DNA from: Aradus depressus
Lineage: Eukaryota; Arthropoda; Insecta; Hemiptera; Aradidae
Reading direction: 5' to 3'
NCBI GenBank assembly: GCA_963662175.1
Contig: OY759215.1
Span: forward strand, 20,077,079-20,141,078
DNA length: 64,000 bases
How positions within the stretch are numbered: the first letter of the stretch is position 1; every line of letters begins with the position of its first letter. The notes below the pieces were generated by a model that saw only the letters and a list, made by a program, of their open reading frames with translations, had not been told where the DNA came from and ran no database searches. Shown here piece by piece: positions 11,880-23,200 of the stretch. Position numbers and translations under genes: made by a program.

Positions 11880-12573
11880 TTTTGTGATGTTGCCCTCATT
11901 ATCAGGCAGTCTGTTAAAACAATCAAAAGGAATATGTGATAACAAATTAAAAAGGAAATTAATAAATGAAATAAAACTCCAATAAATATAAAATATAAAT
12001 ACTATAAAATAATAATTTTTTGAGAGGACTGCCAACTTATTTAAGCAACCTGTAATTTTTACTTTATTATACGTAAGAAAGTACTGTTATCGTGTGAAAA
12101 TCCAAGATCTTCACCGAAAACAGTGCTAAAATACCGTATTTAAACCCATTTCTTTAATACGTTTGCTTGTTTTACGCGAAAAGTATTAGTCTTATCGGAA
12201 AATTGTTTCCTACCAAAAATGTTCCTTAAATTTCCATTAAATTTTATAATTATATCTATACTTTTTAAATTATTTTATTATTATTTTTTTATTATTATTT
12301 ATTCTATTTTATTTTATTCTCTCTTGTATTTAGTTATCATTGTACATAAATTGTTCCAACATTGTCAACAAATTTACTTATGGTCTGTCTGTACCGGTTG
12401 TAAATATGCATAATAAAAATATTTTAAAATATAAAAAAAAAAATGAAAAATGCCATAGGAAATATTTCAAATTAAATTGTATCTCATATCATCTAGTTAT
12501 CAAGTATATTTCCATTTTCGGTGTTTTTTTTTTTAATGGATATATTTTATTAAAAATAGAATATTTGTGGCCA
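11880..12573. other. Family S traces and AT-rich DNA
   Basis: 11884-11912 matches the fold-back family at 54120-54405 (GTTGCCCTCATTATCAGGCA). 12060-12230 looks like reversed family S (TTTACGCGAAAAG-ATTAGT, AATTGTTTCCTACCAAAAAT). The remainder is low-complexity AT. Confidence 0.4.
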
Positions 12574-12806
12574 TAACAGGACTTTCCTCAAAATCGTTTC
12601 ATACTGGCGTTACTGGGCACAAAAAAGTCACTCTTGAGAATTACTCTATACATTAAAACAAAGAAATGCGCTGACGCCAACTCATTACTTTCATATACAC
12701 ACTTACGCCAGTATGAAATCATTTTGAGAAAGGGGTGGGGGAGACAGATTGATCTGTAAAAGCATGGTTGGTAGAACAAAGTTTTGTTATAGCCGCATGA
12801 CATATT
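12574..12806. mobile_element. M1 MITE with long terminal inverted repeats
   Basis: It starts GTGGCCATAACAGGACTTTC and ends at the inverse (GTTATAGCCGCATGACAT). The inner arms TTTCATACTGGCGTTACTGG and CGCCAGTATGAAATCATTTT are inverted to each other. Confidence 0.75.
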
Positions 12807-13446
12807 TTTTATCTCTAATTAGCTTTTTTATTTCCTAGAAATTTTCAAGTAAATGTCCATAAATTGGCGAGGTTGGCGGCTGCTAGTACGATGTATCGGT
12901 CAAGTGTGTTGTTCCAAGGACAAAGCTATTGAAGTGCTAAATGTTATATTTTGGAGTTATATATTTTGGGAAATCATACATTTGATATTGTGTACAAGTA
13001 TTTGATATATAATAGATGATACATTATGTATAATATCTCTAGTAAATATATATAGTACACACTCCCCTCTCTTGTTCGTAAACTTGTGCTGACATGAGTC
13101 CCGCTCCGCGAGGTATGACCCCTGATGTTTAATTCAAACATATCTCGGAATTATCTAATACATTCAGAAACAACTCTTGCCAGTCCCCCCTCCTCACAAC
13201 GAAGCAGGAATATGAAAGTCTTCCCTTGCTAGGATGCTGACGACTTACAAATTCTTCCCAGTTCGGGTTGCCAGTCTGCATCGTAAGCTCCCACATCCAA
13301 TTCCGATATAAATATGTAACAGTCCTCAACTCGTGTCATCCAGTCTTATTTCAAATTCAAAAAGAAATAACCTCCAACTATTTGACATGCCTGGTATGGT
13401 TGATTGTAAATTGTATAACAGGTCGATCTCTATCTAGATATGAGGG
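12807..13446. other. No recognised feature
   Basis: Contains a 66-codon minus frame at 13129-13329 of no recognised family. Confidence 0.4.
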
Positions 13447-13736
13447 CTTACTAAGCTCAAAACCTGGCCGAGGCCCGTAGGTTTTTTATATGGGAGTTTA
13501 AAAAACCTTGAGCACGCCGTCCTATGGATGTTACGTTAAGCGATGGTCTCGAGCTTGTACGATGTCAGATACTCGTTAAAAACCCCTGCCCTAGGTGAAT
13601 AAAAATTTAGGACTCCTATAATGGAGTCGAGCTCACGTCCAACAGAGTCAAGAAAAATCGCTCTGGTAGTAGGCGTTATGACCTTGTAGTTAAAGCCGAG
13701 GGAATGAGTTATAATAACTAACTACATTTGAATAGT
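13447..13736 (+). mobile_element. SINE-1 copy lacking the tRNA head
   Basis: It starts at the CTGGCCGAGGCCC junction, then hairpin arms TAGGTTTTTTA/TTAAAAAACCT, TACGTTAAGCGATGG, TGTACGATGTCAGATACTCG and the end TTGTAGTTAAAGCC. It belongs to the AGGTTTTTTCA-stem subfamily. Confidence 0.85.
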
Positions 13737-13929
13737 TGCATAATATTGATAACCCAGTCTTATGATTTTTCTTACACTATGATCTACCTTATATCAAAAT
13801 GTATAAAAAATAAGCGACGGGAGTAAGTTAGATTTTTTCTTTACTCACCAAGCGCAACCAGATGAATAAAATTACATCGTTTCAGGACCGTTAGTTATCG
13901 AGCACTGGTAAGCTTGCGTACAACATTTT

Positions 13930-14470
13930 TTTGGGGGCATTTAGAGTCAAAATGTTTTTTGTTTTATGATTTTTTGGAAATGTTTTGACAATGTTCACGA
14001 TGTTGTCTGCGTGTGATTGGAACTTTCTGAGCGCTTTAACTCAGAAACGATTGTAGCAATGAATTTTAGATTAAGATTTCCTATGTGCTAAATTAGATCT
14101 GATTAATGTTGGACGAAAATTAAGACCACTTTATTATATTTATGACATTAAGCTCTTTACAAACAAATGTTATACAGAATATCAAAAGGCACATTTTGTT
14201 TTAATAGATTTTTTTCGGAGGCTACCTGGTTTACAAGATATGTGCCGAGAAAACCGTCCTAAAATGATCACCTGAAACACATTTTTTTAGACGTTTACTT
14301 GATTTACGCGAAAACGGTTTGTCCATTTGAAAAATTGGTTCTCACCAAAAATGTTCCTCATTAAATTTCCAATCACTAATGTGCTTTTAGATTTGACGAG
14401 TAGATTAGATTAGTACGACCAAAGTTATAGAAAATGCATTTGTATAGTATATATTTTATCGAATTGTAAC
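13930..14470 (-). repeat. Family S repeat, reverse
   Basis: It contains GAGCGCTTTAACTCAGAAAC, GATTGTAGCAATGAATTTTA and TTTACGCGAAAACGG, which match the reverse of 46790-47345 in pieces. Confidence 0.5.
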
Positions 14471-14530
14471 GCATAGAAACGAAGTTTAAAATATATTTTT
14501 ATTATTGGTTGTTTTTATTAAAATGAATTA

Positions 14531-14610
14531 ATACTGGCAGTTAACTTGAACCTAGTGTAAGAATGTCACTCTCAGAATTGTGCTGTACAATGCCAGTATT
14601 TTTGCGTTAT
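14531..14610. mobile_element. M1 MITE fragment
   Basis: AAGAATGTCACTCTCAGAAT and GCTGTACAATGCCAGTA are internal M1 sequence. Confidence 0.55.
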
Positions 14611-14636
14611 TTTTTTGATTATTTTATTTATATTAG

Positions 14637-15314
14637 GTACAAATGTTTAATGATTGTGTCTATGGATGTGACGTTCAAGTCGCGGTGTAAAGTCATGGGC
14701 ATTGCGTGATCAGTCGGAGATTCTTGGATTGAAATACCTGTATTCTTTTGATGTTCGAAGTCTTGGCTGTACCATATATTTGTAAGCCATAGGTCCAGAG
14801 AGGTCGGAGAAGATAGGTATAACAATTCAGTTTTTGTCGAGTAGATAATTTAGAACGCCTATTTAAAATACTGTACAATAGTCTAAGTCGCCGGTGTGAG
14901 TCGTGTCGTCCGTGTGTGAGGCTTCCAAGTCAGCCTTCTATCGAGGGTTAATCCTAAATATTTTACGGAAGAGGTATGAGGTAATGGCTGGTTTTCTAGG
15001 AATACTGGGGGGGCAGTCACCACGGCGAAGAGCGAATGTTGTTGTTGATATTTTGTGGTGTTAAATTTAATTTTTCAAGATTTACTCCAAACTCAATTTT
15101 GTTGAGGTGTTGCTGTAGTATGAGGATCTGTGTGAGAGGCTAGAATGGCGGTGTCATCTGCGTATGTGGCTATTAATGTGAAATAATGTGTCATATTTAT
15201 TTTTATTATTTTATTTAATTTTTATTATGTTTGTATAGTATATGTCAGCCCAGCCGCTGATTGTGCATTTTTTTGCTTAGTTGTGGCTTAAGGTAAATAA
15301 ATACAAAAAAAAAA
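14637..15314 (+). mobile_element. Jockey-like LINE copy with inverted 5' half (twin-priming structure)
   Basis: 14637 to about 15187 encodes, on the minus strand, RT from YADD (TYADDTAILA near 15140-15170) to LLRPLWTYGLQIYG and LHRDLNVTSI. From about 15189 the same family's 3' UTR reads on the plus strand (compare 30668-30780) and ends in a poly(A) run at 15305-15314. TTATATTAG at 14628-14636 and 15315-15323 is a 9-bp TSD around the whole. One insertion with an internal inversion fits all of this. Confidence 0.85.
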
Positions 15315-15323
15315 TTATATTAG

Positions 15324-16192
15324 ATCGTAAGGACGCAGTGCAACTTTTAGTTCATATGAGTTTTGATCTTACAGTTTCGTTGAAGGTTGCTTTACTTACA
15401 TTGGTGGTGTATCTAAATTTTCAATTTTTGACCTCTTCTCAATTTATTAATAAAAAAAAGAATTTGTACATAATCACCTACTAACACTGATTGTTTGGAA
15501 TGAGTTGTTGTATTCTCCAACCAGCTTACTTACCCCGTAGATAAACACTTTAACTTCGGTAGTTAACTCTTTAAAGAGTTTGCTTCTCTAAGGAGGGATT
15601 TTAACGAACTATGATCGTTACCAACTCACTTAGCCTTAATGTGATTCCGTTGGGAAAACATCCTAAATATATTTTCTCTTTAAGAAAATACATAAACTTT
15701 TTCTGGAAATTAAGTAAAGAAAAATCCTGCGTTAGTTTCTTATAAGAACCCGACCGACTCGGAAAAGAGAAAATTAAAATTAAAGATGGTCCTTTTTGAA
15801 TATATTATATATAGATATATTCGCATATTGATATATTCGTATGTAATGGCCGTTCATTTATTATCTCTGCAAATGTGACCGTTAATTTTCATCTTTTCAA
15901 ATGTAACCTCATACCATTATTATTATTATTTAATTTTCCTATTGAAAATTAATATTCCATTTTAGCGCTGCACTATGAGAAGGTGGACAGTAGAGCGTGA
16001 AAGAGATAGGCAGAATTGCTCCATTTACGGCATTACGATCGCCTCTTTCTGCCAACTGAGATATTCCACATTCCAGTTAACCAGGACCAATTTTATTGTT
16101 ATAATTTAATTTTATTTATTATTTTCTTCACTCCAAAAATACAATTTCTTCCATCGTTTCTATGGAGATGCAGAGGTGATTTAATTATAAAA
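15324..16192. other. No recognised feature
   Basis: AT-rich DNA with a short (TAT)n tract near 15915. No gene seen. Confidence 0.45.
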
Positions 16193-16484
16193 TAAGCCCG
16201 ACCGAGGCCCTTAGTTTATTTTATCTGGGAGGTAAAATAAACTTAAGCACGCCGTCCTTCGGATGGGACGTTAAGCGATGGTCCCGAGCCTGTACGATGT
16301 CAGGTACTCGTTAAAGACCCCTACCCTAGATGAATAAAAATTTAGGGTAGGCAAAATTTAGGGCTCCCACAGTAGAATCGGGCTCATGTCCACCAGAGTG
16401 ACGAAAGAGCGCTCTGGTAGTAGGCGATATGACCTCGTAGTTAAAGCCCGGGCATGAGTCATAAAACCTAACTTAACCTATAAT
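16193..16484 (+). mobile_element. SINE-1 copy with CCTAA-type tail
   Basis: 5' truncated at GCCCGACCGAGGCCC. It has perfect 11-bp hairpin arms AGTTTATTTTA/TAAAATAAACT, then the conserved body to GTTAAAGCCCGGGCATGAGT and the tail AAACCTAACTTAACC. Confidence 0.9.
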
Positions 16485-17407
16485 AATTATTAATGCAAAT
16501 TCCTACTACAATAGGTACTATTTATATGTTGAATAATAATATTCATAGATAAATATTCTTTATTAATAGTTGATTAGGCGTGGATTTCGTGTTGTACTCT
16601 TGTCGAAGTATTCGAAATTCTTCTTTCATCTGATATCATAATCATAACTAGTTTGTCGAGAGAGAAAATATTTATATTTTTTTTAATGATCGATCATTAA
16701 TGTTTTAAATATAAACAGCACAGGTCATGGCAATATTTGCGAATATCCATTTACTCATACTCTTTGACTAAAAGGAGCAACGGGAGGGACATTTTATACT
16801 TTCGATACAAAAGTTACAAACATATTGAAAGTTTGTAATCTTTTGCAAAATAAAAGTATTAAATAAAAAATGAAAATTTTGGATGCATCTCGGCCTAGGT
16901 TAGATAATTCTAAAGATATTTTGTAAAATAGTATAGTACATATAAGTGGACGCAGTCTGTGATATACATATATTGATAACTGATTCCGTATGAAATTACA
17001 TTCTCTGTAAATTCCATCAAAATCCGTTCGGTAGTCTGGGATTTACAGCGCGAACGTACATACATTTTTGGATCGCCTTTCTCTGCTTCTTGACCTAGAC
17101 GAAACGTTTTGTAGCTCAGATTAACACTATATAGGACTAAAATTTCGCGACTCTATTTCCGTCCTTTCCGGTAGCCTGATCGATTTGTAATTACGTTTGG
17201 AGCAATTGAACGCTAGTCTCAATATAGCTTAGAAACTTCCCCAAAATCCTTTCGGTAGTTCTGTAGATTGTTTAGAATTTTAGACGTATGGGCAAATGAA
17301 CTGACACATCGAGATTTTTATATTCTAGGCTTTGAATTAGGCCAAAATACGCGATTTCAATATCTATACAATCTGAAGGATCCGAAGGTAAAAATTGACA
17401 TATAGAG
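16485..17407. other. No assigned feature
   Basis: AT-rich. 16990-17300 contains AATCCGTTCGGTAGT-like words twice (near 17020 and 17250), hinting at an old repeat that I cannot name. Confidence 0.35.
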
Positions 17408-17716
17408 AGCGCCGTTAGCTCAGAGGTAGTATGGCTTATTGAGCTATAAATCTCGGGTTCGACACCCGGCCGAGGCTCTTATTTTTTCCGGGAGATGAAA
17501 AAACCTTGAGCATGCTGTCTAGATGTGACATTAAGAGATAATCCCGAGCATGTCCGATGTCATGTACTCGTTAAAAACCCCTGCCCTAGGTGAATAAAAA
17601 TTTAGAACTCCTATAATGGAGTCGTACTAATGTCCACCAGAGTGACGAAAGAGCGCTCTCGTAGTAGGCGATATGACCTTGTATTTAAAGCATGAGTTAT
17701 AACAAGTAACTAACTG
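17408..17716 (+). mobile_element. SINE-1 copy with complete tRNA-like head
   Basis: The head GCGCCGTTAGCTCAGAGG (A box) and GGGTTCGACACCC (B box) at 17409-17468 is tRNA-like and should act as an internal pol III promoter. The body follows in the usual order. The tail TAACTAACTGAAC is not telomere-like. A weak possible TSD is ACATATAGAGA / ACACATAGATA. It is not a functional tRNA gene because the body follows directly. Confidence 0.88.
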
Positions 17717-18540
17717 AACACACATAGATACTTAGCTCTATTCTCGTAGATTTTTGTATCTATATAGTATATTTTATGGCGGTGAAGCATCAATTAGTCC
17801 GTTGGAGGGTGGGAGATGGCTGGCCTGGTGGGTTTCCTGGGACAGCCCTGTATTGATTTATTCATTTCTTCTCGGGGTTGAGGTAGAGCATCCCTTGCCT
17901 CTCACCTGCCTCATGTACAACTTGTCTTACTATCCACGACCACTCCAACTGTCGAAGAAATACATTTTTTTGGTTAGAGCTCAGTTCTGTAAATTGTAAA
18001 AGTGCCTTCTGTAATGCAGAATTTTGTCATGGCATAGGGAGGTAACAGCTGGAATTGGACATGGAGCAATCTCTTCCTTAAGGGTTGTTCGGTGGGGGTA
18101 GAAATTGATTTTCTAATTTTTTAGTCATGACCTCCTCTCCCCTTATTTTGTTATATCATATAAAACGACTATTTCATGATTCTTAGAAAATTTGCGGACA
18201 TGTTTAAAACGTGTCAGTTCACTTTTGCAAAAATTCAGATTTTCACAGAAAAAGAACTTTACAACGCTTCCTTTATGCCTTGCTGAAGTACCTGTTCTAG
18301 AGTAAAAATGTATGCAGAAAAAAAACCAATAATGCTGAACTAAAAATAAAAAAATAAAAAAGGACATGCTCTTTAAATATGAATAGTGCAAGCAACCAGA
18401 ATAAAAGAAACAATTAATTCAAAAATAATATAAAACTAGATATGACATGAACATGAATAAATAAAAAAAAAATAATAAAAATAAAATATATATATACCCA
18501 TCTTACATGCAACAAATTAAATTATGTTATTCTTTATTTT
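17717..18540. other. No recognised feature
   Basis: Includes an 81-codon frame at 17754-17999 of no recognised family and A-rich DNA from 18340 to 18500. Confidence 0.4.
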
Positions 18541-18826
18541 CAAGGCAACAGTAAAAAATAAAAATAAATTGTTAATTTTTCCAACTTTTAAATTATTTAA
18601 AATATGCACAAATGTTTCTGAGTAATATTCTGGTCTATTGGTGAGATAATTGTGGAGAAATGTTTGCCGTGGGATACACAAGGAGGGACAACAGAACAAA
18701 AAGTGTATAAGGTCGTCCTTTCCGTTTAAGGTTCAGAGCCTGCAGACATTTTCAGGACAAAACTCATACCTAAGCCCTCCAAGTAATATTCTAAAATTTC
18801 TATTGCTATTGTGGAGACGAATAAAG
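18541..18826 (-). mobile_element. LINE family A, 5'-truncated ORF2 end
   Basis: The minus frame has CCPSLCIPRQTFLHNYLTNR and ILNNLKVGKINNLFLFFTVAL, closely matching the C-terminus of the intact element (35680-35960). Similarity stops at the same VALK codon as in the intact element, then unique DNA supplies a stop. An upstream frameshift separates the knuckle region. Confidence 0.85.
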
Positions 18827-18969
18827 TTATAGCGCGATGATGAGAGTAGCCTGGAAAGGCGGCTAGCTCACTAAATCAGACATTTTCACACTTACATTCA
18901 CTAGGGTTTACATTATATTTCAAATTTAAATTAAACATCATTCTCATTGAGTAATAAACTCACCATTTA

Positions 18970-19215
18970 CACACCGCCTCTAAAGCCGATATGGACCTAC
19001 GGCTTGGAACTCTGGGGATCGGCGGCCAAGTCCTGTTTGAACTGGATTTAAGCCATGCAGTCCATCATCTGAGGACATATCATTAACGCACCAACAACAT
19101 CTTTATAAACGACTTATAATTGCCATTCCTTTCCACAGTTGTAACAGAGGGATATTGCCGACTCAAGCGAACATGGCAGCGTGACTTTCTCGGGATGTAG
19201 CTTGGCTGTATTTCA
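18970..19215 (+). mobile_element. Jockey-like LINE fragment
   Basis: It encodes KPIWTYGLELWGSAAKSC at about 18983-19036 and, after frame breaks, CRLKRTWQRDFLGM and a stop near 19157-19201, the same C-terminus as at 41184-41598. Confidence 0.7.
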
Positions 19216-19551
19216 AAACGCCATGCACAGAGGTGTATATGACATTCATCACCGAAAATCATTATTGCAGTATCATTATCTGCTGTCATGATTACTTTGT
19301 AACATTCTCTTTATAAATAAATAAAATTATACTTATCATGTTTCCAATCTTATGGTGTGCCCTTTTTTACCTTTGTCTATTGCAAAAATTACAAACTTTA
19401 CTGTTGCAAATTATTAATAAAGCTCTGGTCTATTCCAATTATTCAACGGCTTGCCGTTATTGATTTAGAAGACCAAACTTTTTTCATTACGAACCCAATA
19501 TAAAAGTTGTTCTCTTCTCTCAAGATGGTGCTACTCTTTGAAAAAAATATA

Positions 19552-19815
19552 TGTGATGTGGTCATTACAGGACTTTCTTATACCAACCAAGCTCACAGAT
19601 CACTCTTCCCCCCTCCCCCGGAATGACATTACTGGGCATATGAAAGTAATGAGTTGGCATCAGCAGTATTTTCTTTGTTTCATCGTACAGCATAATCCTG
19701 AGAGTGACTTTCTTATACCCAATAATGCCAGTATAATATGATTTTGCGAAGGGGGAGGGGGAGAAAGTGGTTTGTAAGAGTGGGTAGTATAAGAAAGTTC
19801 TGTAATGGCCACATC
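19552..19815. mobile_element. M1 MITE, near-complete
   Basis: GATGTGGTCATTACAGGACT at the left is inverted at the right as AGTTCTGTAATGGCCACATC. Inner arms, including ATTACTGGGCATATGAAAGT and CTTATACCCAATAATGCC, pair over most of the length. Confidence 0.85.
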
Positions 19816-20472
19816 AATTTTTTTTTTTAATTTGTATAAAAAATACCAATAATATAATATTTTGTAATTTGTTGCTATGCGAAACAATTTATACATTCCC
19901 CGGGTCACCATGAAGACCTGAAAATCTCATGAATTTAGCTCAAACGGTGTAGGCGTCATACTGGAACAAAAATACAAACGTACACTTGACTTCATTTATA
20001 TAGATTTTCTGGAAGGATCTTCTTTTCGATAACCAGATGATTCCTTAGAAATACTCTCCATCGTATTTTATTTAAGGCCACAAGTCCTGGGGGTGAAGCC
20101 ACTCTTCGTGGATCCAGTGTTGGGCAAATTTCGACAAAAAAAAAATAAGAAAAAAGTAGAAAAGTGAGAAAGAAGGGGCGGAATGAAATGGATGTATAAA
20201 ATAAGCAGTTTTCCTTATCATGAACTTAAAGAGAAAAAAAGGTGGTTTCTAAGGAAATAGGACTTCGTTTTTCATCTTAATAGATCTCACTTCTTTTTCT
20301 TTTTCCTTCATTGTGTTTTCTTTCTTTTTTTTTCAAAAATATATATAAAAGTTATGTGTGGATGATGTGTGCTCACGGTTTATATGATCGATGTGTGTTT
20401 ACGGTTCATGCGATTGTACAATATAAATTTCTTTTCAATCTAATGTCTAATGTTCTTGCTTTAATATAAAAA
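19816..20472. other. No recognised feature
   Basis: AT-rich unique-looking DNA without supportable ORFs. Confidence 0.45.
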
Positions 20473-20582
20473 ATATGTGATGTTTCCATTATAAGGAACT
20501 TTTTTATACATATCATGCTTACGGATCACTCTCTCTCCCCATCCTCCTTCTCAAGATCATATCATATTGGCGTTACTAGGTA
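20473..20582. mobile_element. M1 MITE left half
   Basis: ATGTGATGTTTCCATTATAA through CATATTGGCGTTACTAGGTA, then abruptly joined to a pogo/Tigger-like end, suggesting insertion of the latter. Confidence 0.65.
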
Positions 20583-21110
20583 CAGGAAAACTTCGATTAA
20601 CCATCACTCGTTTAACCGTCAGTCTCTGATATCCGTCGTCTAAAAAAAAAAAAAAATGCATGAGTATCAACAAAGAAACAGACATCTTTCAAATTGTCCA
20701 TTGATGACGTTTAAATCCTACTGTATAAAGCTGGAAGTGACTAATCGTCAGTGGCGGAGGAGTTGAGCTAGATCTGGCGCACCACAAACTCATCACTAAC
20801 CAGTCGCTATTGTGTTACATACTGGTCTCAGTCAAGACAGAGTAACCTAGGTGCTCGAATGAATATTTTGTTTCATAGTGCATTCGGCATAACACCATTG
20901 CCTGGGCTGAGCTTACAGTGTCTAACCTAATAAATGGGTGGAATAAATTCTTGCCTGAACTTATTAATGAAACCTGATAACTGAGACTGTTAGTGATGAC
21001 GAAATTGTGCAATTGTGCAACAATGTAATGAAAACATTACGCCAGAAAAAGTAACAGATTGGTTGGATGTGAAAAAATGGATGGAGGCTTTTAAGTTTTG
21101 AACTATGATG
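20583..21110 (+). mobile_element. pogo/Tigger-like DNA transposon remnant
   Basis: The left end AAAACTTCGATTAACC..CACTCGTTTAACCGTCAGTC resembles Tigger TIRs. Broken frames include IAWAELTVSNLINGWNKFLPE (20895-20960) and KVTDWLDVKKWMEAFKF (about 21040-21100), which resemble the C-terminal part of pogo/Tigger transposases. A matching right TIR was not found. Confidence 0.5.
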
Positions 21111-21112
21111 AA

Positions 21113-21287
21113 ATTTTTTCTAGAGTGACTACCGTTGTACATTACTACCCTTATATTGAAGTTTACATTGATCGTTTTGTAAAATTAAATTAAATATATA
21201 ATTTTTTCTAGAGTGACTACCGTTGTACATTACTACCCTTATATTGAAGTTTACATTGATCGTTTTGTAAAATTAAATTAAATATGT
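21113..21287 (+). repeat. 88-bp tandem duplication
   Basis: 21113-21200 and 21201-21287 are almost identical (ATTTTTTCTAGAGTGACTAC ...). Either a very recent duplication or an assembly effect. Confidence 0.9.
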
Positions 21288-21337
21288 ATGTATTATTCAC
21301 TTTTAACATTGTAATCACGTCATTTTAATAAACATTA

Positions 21338-21505
21338 AAAACTGCCGTTGTAATGAATGTATCGACACAACATTTAGTATGAGGATTTAAGATTTCCCAT
21401 GTAAGTCAACTATTGAATATTAGCGCAAACGGTCGACTGGTTTTTGACAGAGAGCGAAAAGTTAAATTATCAATTTCTTCTGGGGAAGTACATTGCCGGT
21501 GATTC
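21338..21505 (-). repeat. Family R left-end part
   Basis: Reverse R: TGTAATGAATGTATCGACAC, CAAACGGTCGACTGG, then CTGGGGAAGTACATTGCCGG and GTGATTC. Confidence 0.7.
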
Positions 21506-21865
21506 TTTTACTTTTTTTTTTTTTTTCGAATAGGAAAAACCTCTTTCAGTAAGGATTTTATGATAATCTCTTCCTTTCTTATCGACCTCCTGCTTAATTT
21601 TAATTTTTAAATTAAGTTTTTTCAATGAAAATTAATTTAAAAAAGAAAAAAATATATTGGCTATTACATTTTCTCTAAAATACATATTTTTCTTGAGAAA
21701 AGTCTCTGCCTGTCTTTCAGTTAGGAATAATCTCATTTACTTTGGCTTTTAATAGCAGTAAACCTTCTTTGGGAGGGAGGACAGCATTATTTCACTGTGT
21801 CTGTGGCCTTCTTAAGGTCCATACAGTTTTCTTTTTGTCAGTTTCCGATCGGGATCTTTTCAACT

Positions 21866-21951
21866 CTCCGGCTGTACGATGTACGATGTACAGGGGAAGT
21901 AATCGGCCAGAAATTTGATTTTAAGTTTTGATTTTAACCTCTGATTCCAAA
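21866..21951 (-). repeat. Family R right-end fragment
   Basis: CAGGGGAAGTAATCGGCCAG and AAATTTGATTTTAAG match the reversed R right end. It abuts a SINE-1 copy. Confidence 0.5.
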
Positions 21952-22010
21952 AACGGGACGTTAAGTGATGATCCCGAGTCTGTACGATGTCAGGTACTCG
22001 TTTAAGACAC

Positions 22011-22048
<38 letters not shown>

Positions 22049-22510
22049 TGTATTTACAACTATATATATACAATATATAACAAGCAAATGTGATACATAA
22101 TAAATAAATGTCTTCAATCCACTAGTAGATCTCGAGGCCATTGCCGCCTCAGTTTCCGTACATGAACATTAGGAAGGGTTCTTGTGGCAAGTCTGCGGAC
22201 TAAAGGGCTAGGGTGAAAGGAAAGGGTAGAATGTAATTTTCTGTAGAGGGATTTAATTACATCCCTTACAAAAGGAATCTGCAGGTCATTGTGAAGGATA
22301 GCATTAGAGACGTAGAATTGAGCGTTTGTGATTTTTACGAAGGATACGGGATTGTAGGGTTTGGATTCTATATTCCTTACCCTATGTGAATAAAAACTAG
22401 GTTTCTATAATTGAATCGAGCTCATGACTACTAGAGCGACAAAAGAACGCTCTAGTATTAGGCGATATTACCTTTTAGTTAAAGCCCGGCCATGAGTCAC
22501 TATAACTAAC
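21952..22510 (+). mobile_element. SINE-1 copy split by a LINE insertion
   Basis: The SINE body at 21952-22012 (GGGACGTTAAGTGATGATCC ... CTCGTTTAAGAC) continues at 22378-22510 (TTACCCTATGTGAATAAAAA ... GTTAAAGCCCGGCCATGAGT). The gap is the reversed LINE end 22013-22377. Confidence 0.85.
22013..22377 (-). mobile_element. Jockey-like LINE 3' end inserted in SINE-1
   Basis: The reverse complement matches 2822-3290. The coding end lies about 22135-22370 (frames broken), followed by the 3' UTR and a 31-nt poly(A), seen as poly-T 22013-22043. It starts at TATAGAATCC like the other copy. No clear TSD was found. Confidence 0.85.
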
Positions 22511-22521
22511 CACTTTACAAA

Positions 22522-22898
22522 TGAGGAGTTTGGAGCCAGAGCGGACCAACTGGTTGAAACTGAACAGGAAGAAAATGGCAAGTGAAAATTGAGTACATTT
22601 TGTTTATCTCCATAAATGGGCCCCAAATATTTATTTATATTTGAAATTTTAGAATAGTATTGGATGAGTGATCCCTTTTTGTGTTCTATAAAGTTTTTGA
22701 AGGCCGTATGATCCATTGTGACTTTGAAAATATATGCACAAAATATTTGTGGACTAAACTTAAAGTGCTGCTATCTATCACTGAAGTGAAGAAACTAAGT
22801 GATCCACACTGGTTTTGAAAAAAGGGAACCTATGCCAACATCAGGATGGTAATAACTCATTTTCCGAAAAATTGTGGGTTGGTCCGCTCTGGCTCCAA
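22522..22898. repeat. Perfect 28-bp inverted repeat around ~320 bp
   Basis: GAGGAGTTTGGAGCCAGAGC at 22522 (28 nt to 22549) is exactly inverted at 22871-22898. This may be a short fold-back element. The inside has no ORF. Confidence 0.8.
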
Positions 22899-22929
22899 AC
22901 TCCTCAAATATTTCATATAAAATTTTATT

Positions 22930-23200
22930 TTACATTATTTGGGGCGTTATAACTTCGTATTGATTCTATCTCGAATCTGATTTCGGCCAAAATCTAATCA
23001 TATCTATGTTAGCATATCTGACATCTTCATTTCACATTTCAAGTACATAGGTACAATCGTTTTTGAGTTAGAGCGCTCACAAAGTTCCAAAAAAGGTCAA
23101 AACTTATTCAGGGGACCATGAAAAGTGAAAATCCTTTGAAAACTCGAATTTTCGTACCATTACAATACCTCCATATTCTACATTTATAAGAAAGTGATAA
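22930..23200 (+). repeat. Family S repeat
   Basis: It contains GGCCAAAATCTAATCATATC, GTTAGAGCGCTCACAAAGTT and GAAAACTCGAATTTTCGTAC, in the same order as 46990-47330. Confidence 0.6.

Noticed and set aside
17409..17475. tRNA gene
   Set aside because: A and B boxes are present but the sequence is the head of SINE-1, with the SINE body following directly.
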